Made by a program: the position numbers and the translations under genes. A stretch of DNA of 64,000 nucleotides. It comes from Zoroaster sp. YZ-2022 (lineage: Eukaryota; Echinodermata; Asteroidea; Forcipulatida; Zoroasteridae). Below the pieces are notes generated by a model. The model saw only the letters and a list, made by a program, of their open reading frames with translations. It was not told where the DNA came from and did not search any database. Positions 1 to 64,000 of the stretch are shown piece after piece. Numbering within the stretch: the first letter of the stretch is position 1; each line of letters begins with the position of its first letter. The DNA is taken from positions 83,861,165 to 83,925,164 of the forward strand of contig CM055816.1 of the NCBI GenBank assembly GCA_029582265.1, written 5' to 3'.

Positions 1-349
1 ACCCCGTGTAGTCAAGCCCGGTGGTCCCGTCGTGAGACCGACCAGCCGCCCGTCTCTCGGTATAGCAGTGCCCGTACCGTATGCCGAGTGACAAGCCGCA
101 TGAACGAACGATGGTCCCCACTGACTGTACCCAGTAGTTGGTATTCGTACACCCTATTCGGAACTTAGCACAAGTATATAAGTTTAACTATTGACATGTA
201 CCTATATGCTACCACTCCTGTCATACATGTTACTAGTGCCATTGTTAAATATTGATGTTAATAATAAACCAACCCCATTGATTGAGATTGTCACAACAAA
301 GTTTGTGTCCGACTATTATTTGTTGACCCACAAAAGTGGGTATGCAACA
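1..349 (+). mobile_element. LTR of a retrotransposon, 3' part (cut by window edge)
   Basis: Closely similar to the 3' portion of the solo LTR at 46340-47400: shared tracts include GCAGTGCCCGTACCGTAT, the AATAAACCAACCCC poly-A signal region and the TTTGTGTCCG block. It ends ...TATGCAACA at 349, the same CA end. The left part lies outside the window, so solo LTR versus full element cannot be judged. Short ORFs on the minus strand here are not genes. Confidence 0.8.
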
Positions 350-869
350 GTACAATGAAAGCAGCCTTGCTATGTACATAAAATGCACCCCTGGAGATCT
401 TGTGGGCATATGCAATACAGTACAATAAACACAACAGCGCAATCGCTGCCCATGGATCAGTAACAATCTAAAAACATTTGCCCTAAACAGCTCATGCATA
501 GAGTGGATAGATGAGCATCTACAAACATAAAGATGAACATTCTCTGTATATGCTTATTTTATCAGCAATTTTTTTTTTTAATCAGTAAATTAATATTTTC
601 ATTTTAGAAACATTTTGTTTTACATACTGCATAATACCAAAGCATTATTATAGTAATCAGTTGCAATTATTTGACAGGCAGTGAATGTACGGTCCTCTTT
701 CATAAATTAATTTGTTAATATATCAATGCTTTGGACATTACTTTGTGAATTGACTCATTACAGAAGCAGTTTGCTTTCTTTCTACAAAGTTCTGATTAAA
801 AACCAACATGCTGGTGAAATTACACAGAATATGCATGTGAAATATTTATATTCTTGTTTTTACATATAG
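350..869. other. Intron sequence before exon 1
   Basis: AT-rich intron sequence with short T and A runs and no recognisable element or coding potential. It ends with a pyrimidine-rich stretch and the acceptor at 868-869. Confidence 0.6.
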
Positions 870-62236
<61,367 letters not shown>

Positions 62237-62716
62237 GTATATAGTCTGCTGTCAATGTTGTCTTTAAAAAAGAACTTCCTTGGAAACATTGGCGGCACGA
62301 TATCCCAGCCAAATTCAAAGTGCTTAACATTGCACAAGGGGAGATGGGGCTTTCTTGGTGAGACTTCTTAGTTACTATGTCAAGGTGTGCCAACTGTTTT
62401 GATACCATTGTAGGCCCATGACCTATCAGACCTTCAAGAGTTTTTCAAGTAATTACAAAAGTTGGACTAAAACCTGCGACCTCTGGACAATTGTACAGCA
62501 CTGGTTCTGTTCCATGCAGTGCAGTTATCTAGCCCTATTAGCTTCATGCACATTGGTGATATGCACTTCAGATTTGTGTTGGAGTTATTTTACATGCAAA
62601 CATATGGAGTGATGTTGCCAGAGTTACTTGAATGGTAAACTTTCTACCTGGAAAAAAGATTTTCAGTGGGCATTTTGTAATTTTTTTTTAGTAAAAAATT
62701 CTTTCCTGGTAATCCT

Positions 62717-63096
62717 TCATATATGTGATGTGATCTGGGAAAACCCTTCACATGCGGAAATTTGTCATTTTTGTGTTATATACATCAAATTAACGAGGAC
62801 ACTGTGTCTATAACTTGAGTTATGCTCTCAGGAAGTTATAACTGTTGATGTCCTTAAAAAACAATGGCGGAAACGAAAAACAAAGACGGCTTTTTAATTA
62901 TCCATCATCATATATGTTTTTACATATAAAACGATGGAATTGTTATTTAATATTTTCAAGAATGATCATTTAGATATTAACAGTTAAAAAACTCAAATTG
63001 TCAACAACAAAATTGGGGGGACTATTTTGCCATTATCTTCAAAACAAGTTTGCCGACATCCGACGGGTTTTCCCAGATCACATCACATATACATGA
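62717..63096. mobile_element. Inverted-repeat element with ATATGTGATGTGATCTGGG ends
   Basis: Left ATATGTGATGTGATCTGGGA then AAACCC; right GGGTTTTCCCAGATCACATC then ACATATACATGAA. About 380 bases, no coding content, downstream of exon 36. Confidence 0.65.
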
Positions 63097-63162
63097 ATGC
63101 AAATGGATCCAATCACACTCGCTAGTTACCAGTGATATATTCTGGGCTAAAGAAAATAGTGG

Positions 63163-64000
63163 TTTGAATGAATGACGCCCTGTTGATCATATAGGCTGTG
63201 AATAGCTGGCACTTGTTTAGGGGTGCTAGTAGGAATGAATGACGCCATGTTGATCATATAGGCTGTGAATAGCTGGCACTTGTTTAGGGGTGCTAGTCGG
63301 AATGAATGACGCCATGTTGATCATATAGGCTGTGAATAGCTGGCACTTGTTTAGGGGTGCTAGTCGGAATGAATGACGCCATGTTGATCATATAGGCTGT
63401 GAATAGCTGGCACTTGTTTATGGGTGCTCTTCGGAATGAATGACGACCTGTTGATCATATAGGCTTTGAATAGCTGGCACTTGTTTAGTGGTGCTTGTGG
63501 GAATGAATGACGCCATGTTGATCATATAGGCTGTGAATAGCTGGCACTTGTTTAGGGGTGCTAGTCGGAATGAATGACGCCATGTTGATCATATAGGCTG
63601 TGAATAGCTGGCACTTGTTTAGGGGTGCTAGTCGGAATGAATGACGCCCTGTTGATCATATAGGCTGTGAATAGCTGGCACTTGTTTAGGGGTGCTAGTC
63701 GGAATGAATGACGCCCTGTTGATCATATAAGGCTGTGAATAGCTGGCACTTGTTTAGGGGTGCTAGTCGGAATGAATGACGCCCTGTTGATCATATAGGC
63801 TGTGAATAGCTGGCACTTGTTTAGGGGTGCTAGTCGGAATGAATGACGCCATGTTGATCATATAGGCTGTGAATAGCTGGCACTTGTTTAGGGGTGCTAG
63901 TCGGAATGAATGACGCCCTGTTGATCATATAAGGCTGTGAATAGCTGGCACTTGTTTAGGGGTGCTAGTCGGAATGAATGACGCCCTGTTGATCATATAG
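63163..64000 (+). repeat. 67-bp satellite, about 12 units, runs off the window
   Basis: Unit GAATGAATGACGCCATGTTG, ATCATATAGGCTGTGAATAG, CTGGCACTTGTTTAGGGGTG, CTAGTCG. Variants CCATG/CCCTG and ATATAAGG occur; one unit (63420-63500) is more diverged. Continues past 64000, within the intron after exon 36. Confidence 0.96.

Overview
This is animal genomic DNA: AT-rich, intron-rich and full of transposable elements. Its one recognisable host gene, on the + strand, crosses the whole window. It encodes an axonemal outer-arm dynein heavy chain of the DNAH5/DNAH8 type. I placed 36 exons from 870 to 62236 (about 5.8 kb of coding sequence, roughly 9% of the window), using splice sites, reading phase and the family's conserved residues. 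The gene enters from the left, since the AAA1 ring module lies upstream, and leaves to the right, since the last of AAA6 and the C-terminal domain lie downstream. In order the exons give AAA2 (exons 1-5), AAA3 (6-11), AAA4 (12-17), the antiparallel stalk with the microtubule-binding tip (17-21), AAA5 and its buttress (22-28) and most of AAA6 (29-36). Phases agree at every junction except exon 13 to exon 14. The host is a ciliated metazoan. The tRNA-derived SINEs and the Kolobok, piggyBac, hAT, Tc1 and CR1/L2-like elements would suit a marine invertebrate, perhaps a deuterostome such as an echinoderm, but I cannot name the species.

The introns are a mosaic. At the left edge is the 3' part of an LTR (1-349); a complete solo LTR of the same family lies in intron 28 (46340-47400). 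Introns 1-5 hold a 23-bp minisatellite, tRNA-Leu-derived SINEs and foldback debris. Intron 6 has two roughly 400-bp elements with related ends. Intron 13 holds a hAT element with an 8-bp target duplication (19296-21073) and a 3.65-kb array of a 48-bp unit that runs into exon 14. Intron 14 has a Tc1/mariner remnant with inverted arms of about 270 bp. Introns 19-21 carry a 29-bp array, an 18-bp degenerate array and two non-LTR retrotransposon remnants. Intron 25 is a nest of a piggyBac-like MITE, a second TTAA MITE and a SINE with a 250-bp (AAT)n tail. Intron 27 has a telomere-like CCCTAACCCC array split by a LINE fragment. Intron 29 has a 2.4-kb inverted-repeat transposon sitting among decayed copies of the start of exon 30. 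Intron 32 has a 3.2-kb array of a 53-bp unit. Intron 34 has a Kolobok-type element with a broken THAP domain and a hAT-like element with a transposase N-terminus and a long hairpin. The window ends in a 67-bp satellite.

The most notable points are these. (1) Exon 14 has lost its acceptor and about 5-6 codons where the 48-bp array abuts it. (2) The 48-bp and 53-bp units, and perhaps the telomere-like unit, look like amplified ends of MITE families found elsewhere in the window. (3) The acceptor plus first codons of exon 30 have been tandemly copied in the preceding intron, and the donor of exon 31 is duplicated. No second host gene, prokaryote-like operon, CRISPR array or functional RNA gene was found.
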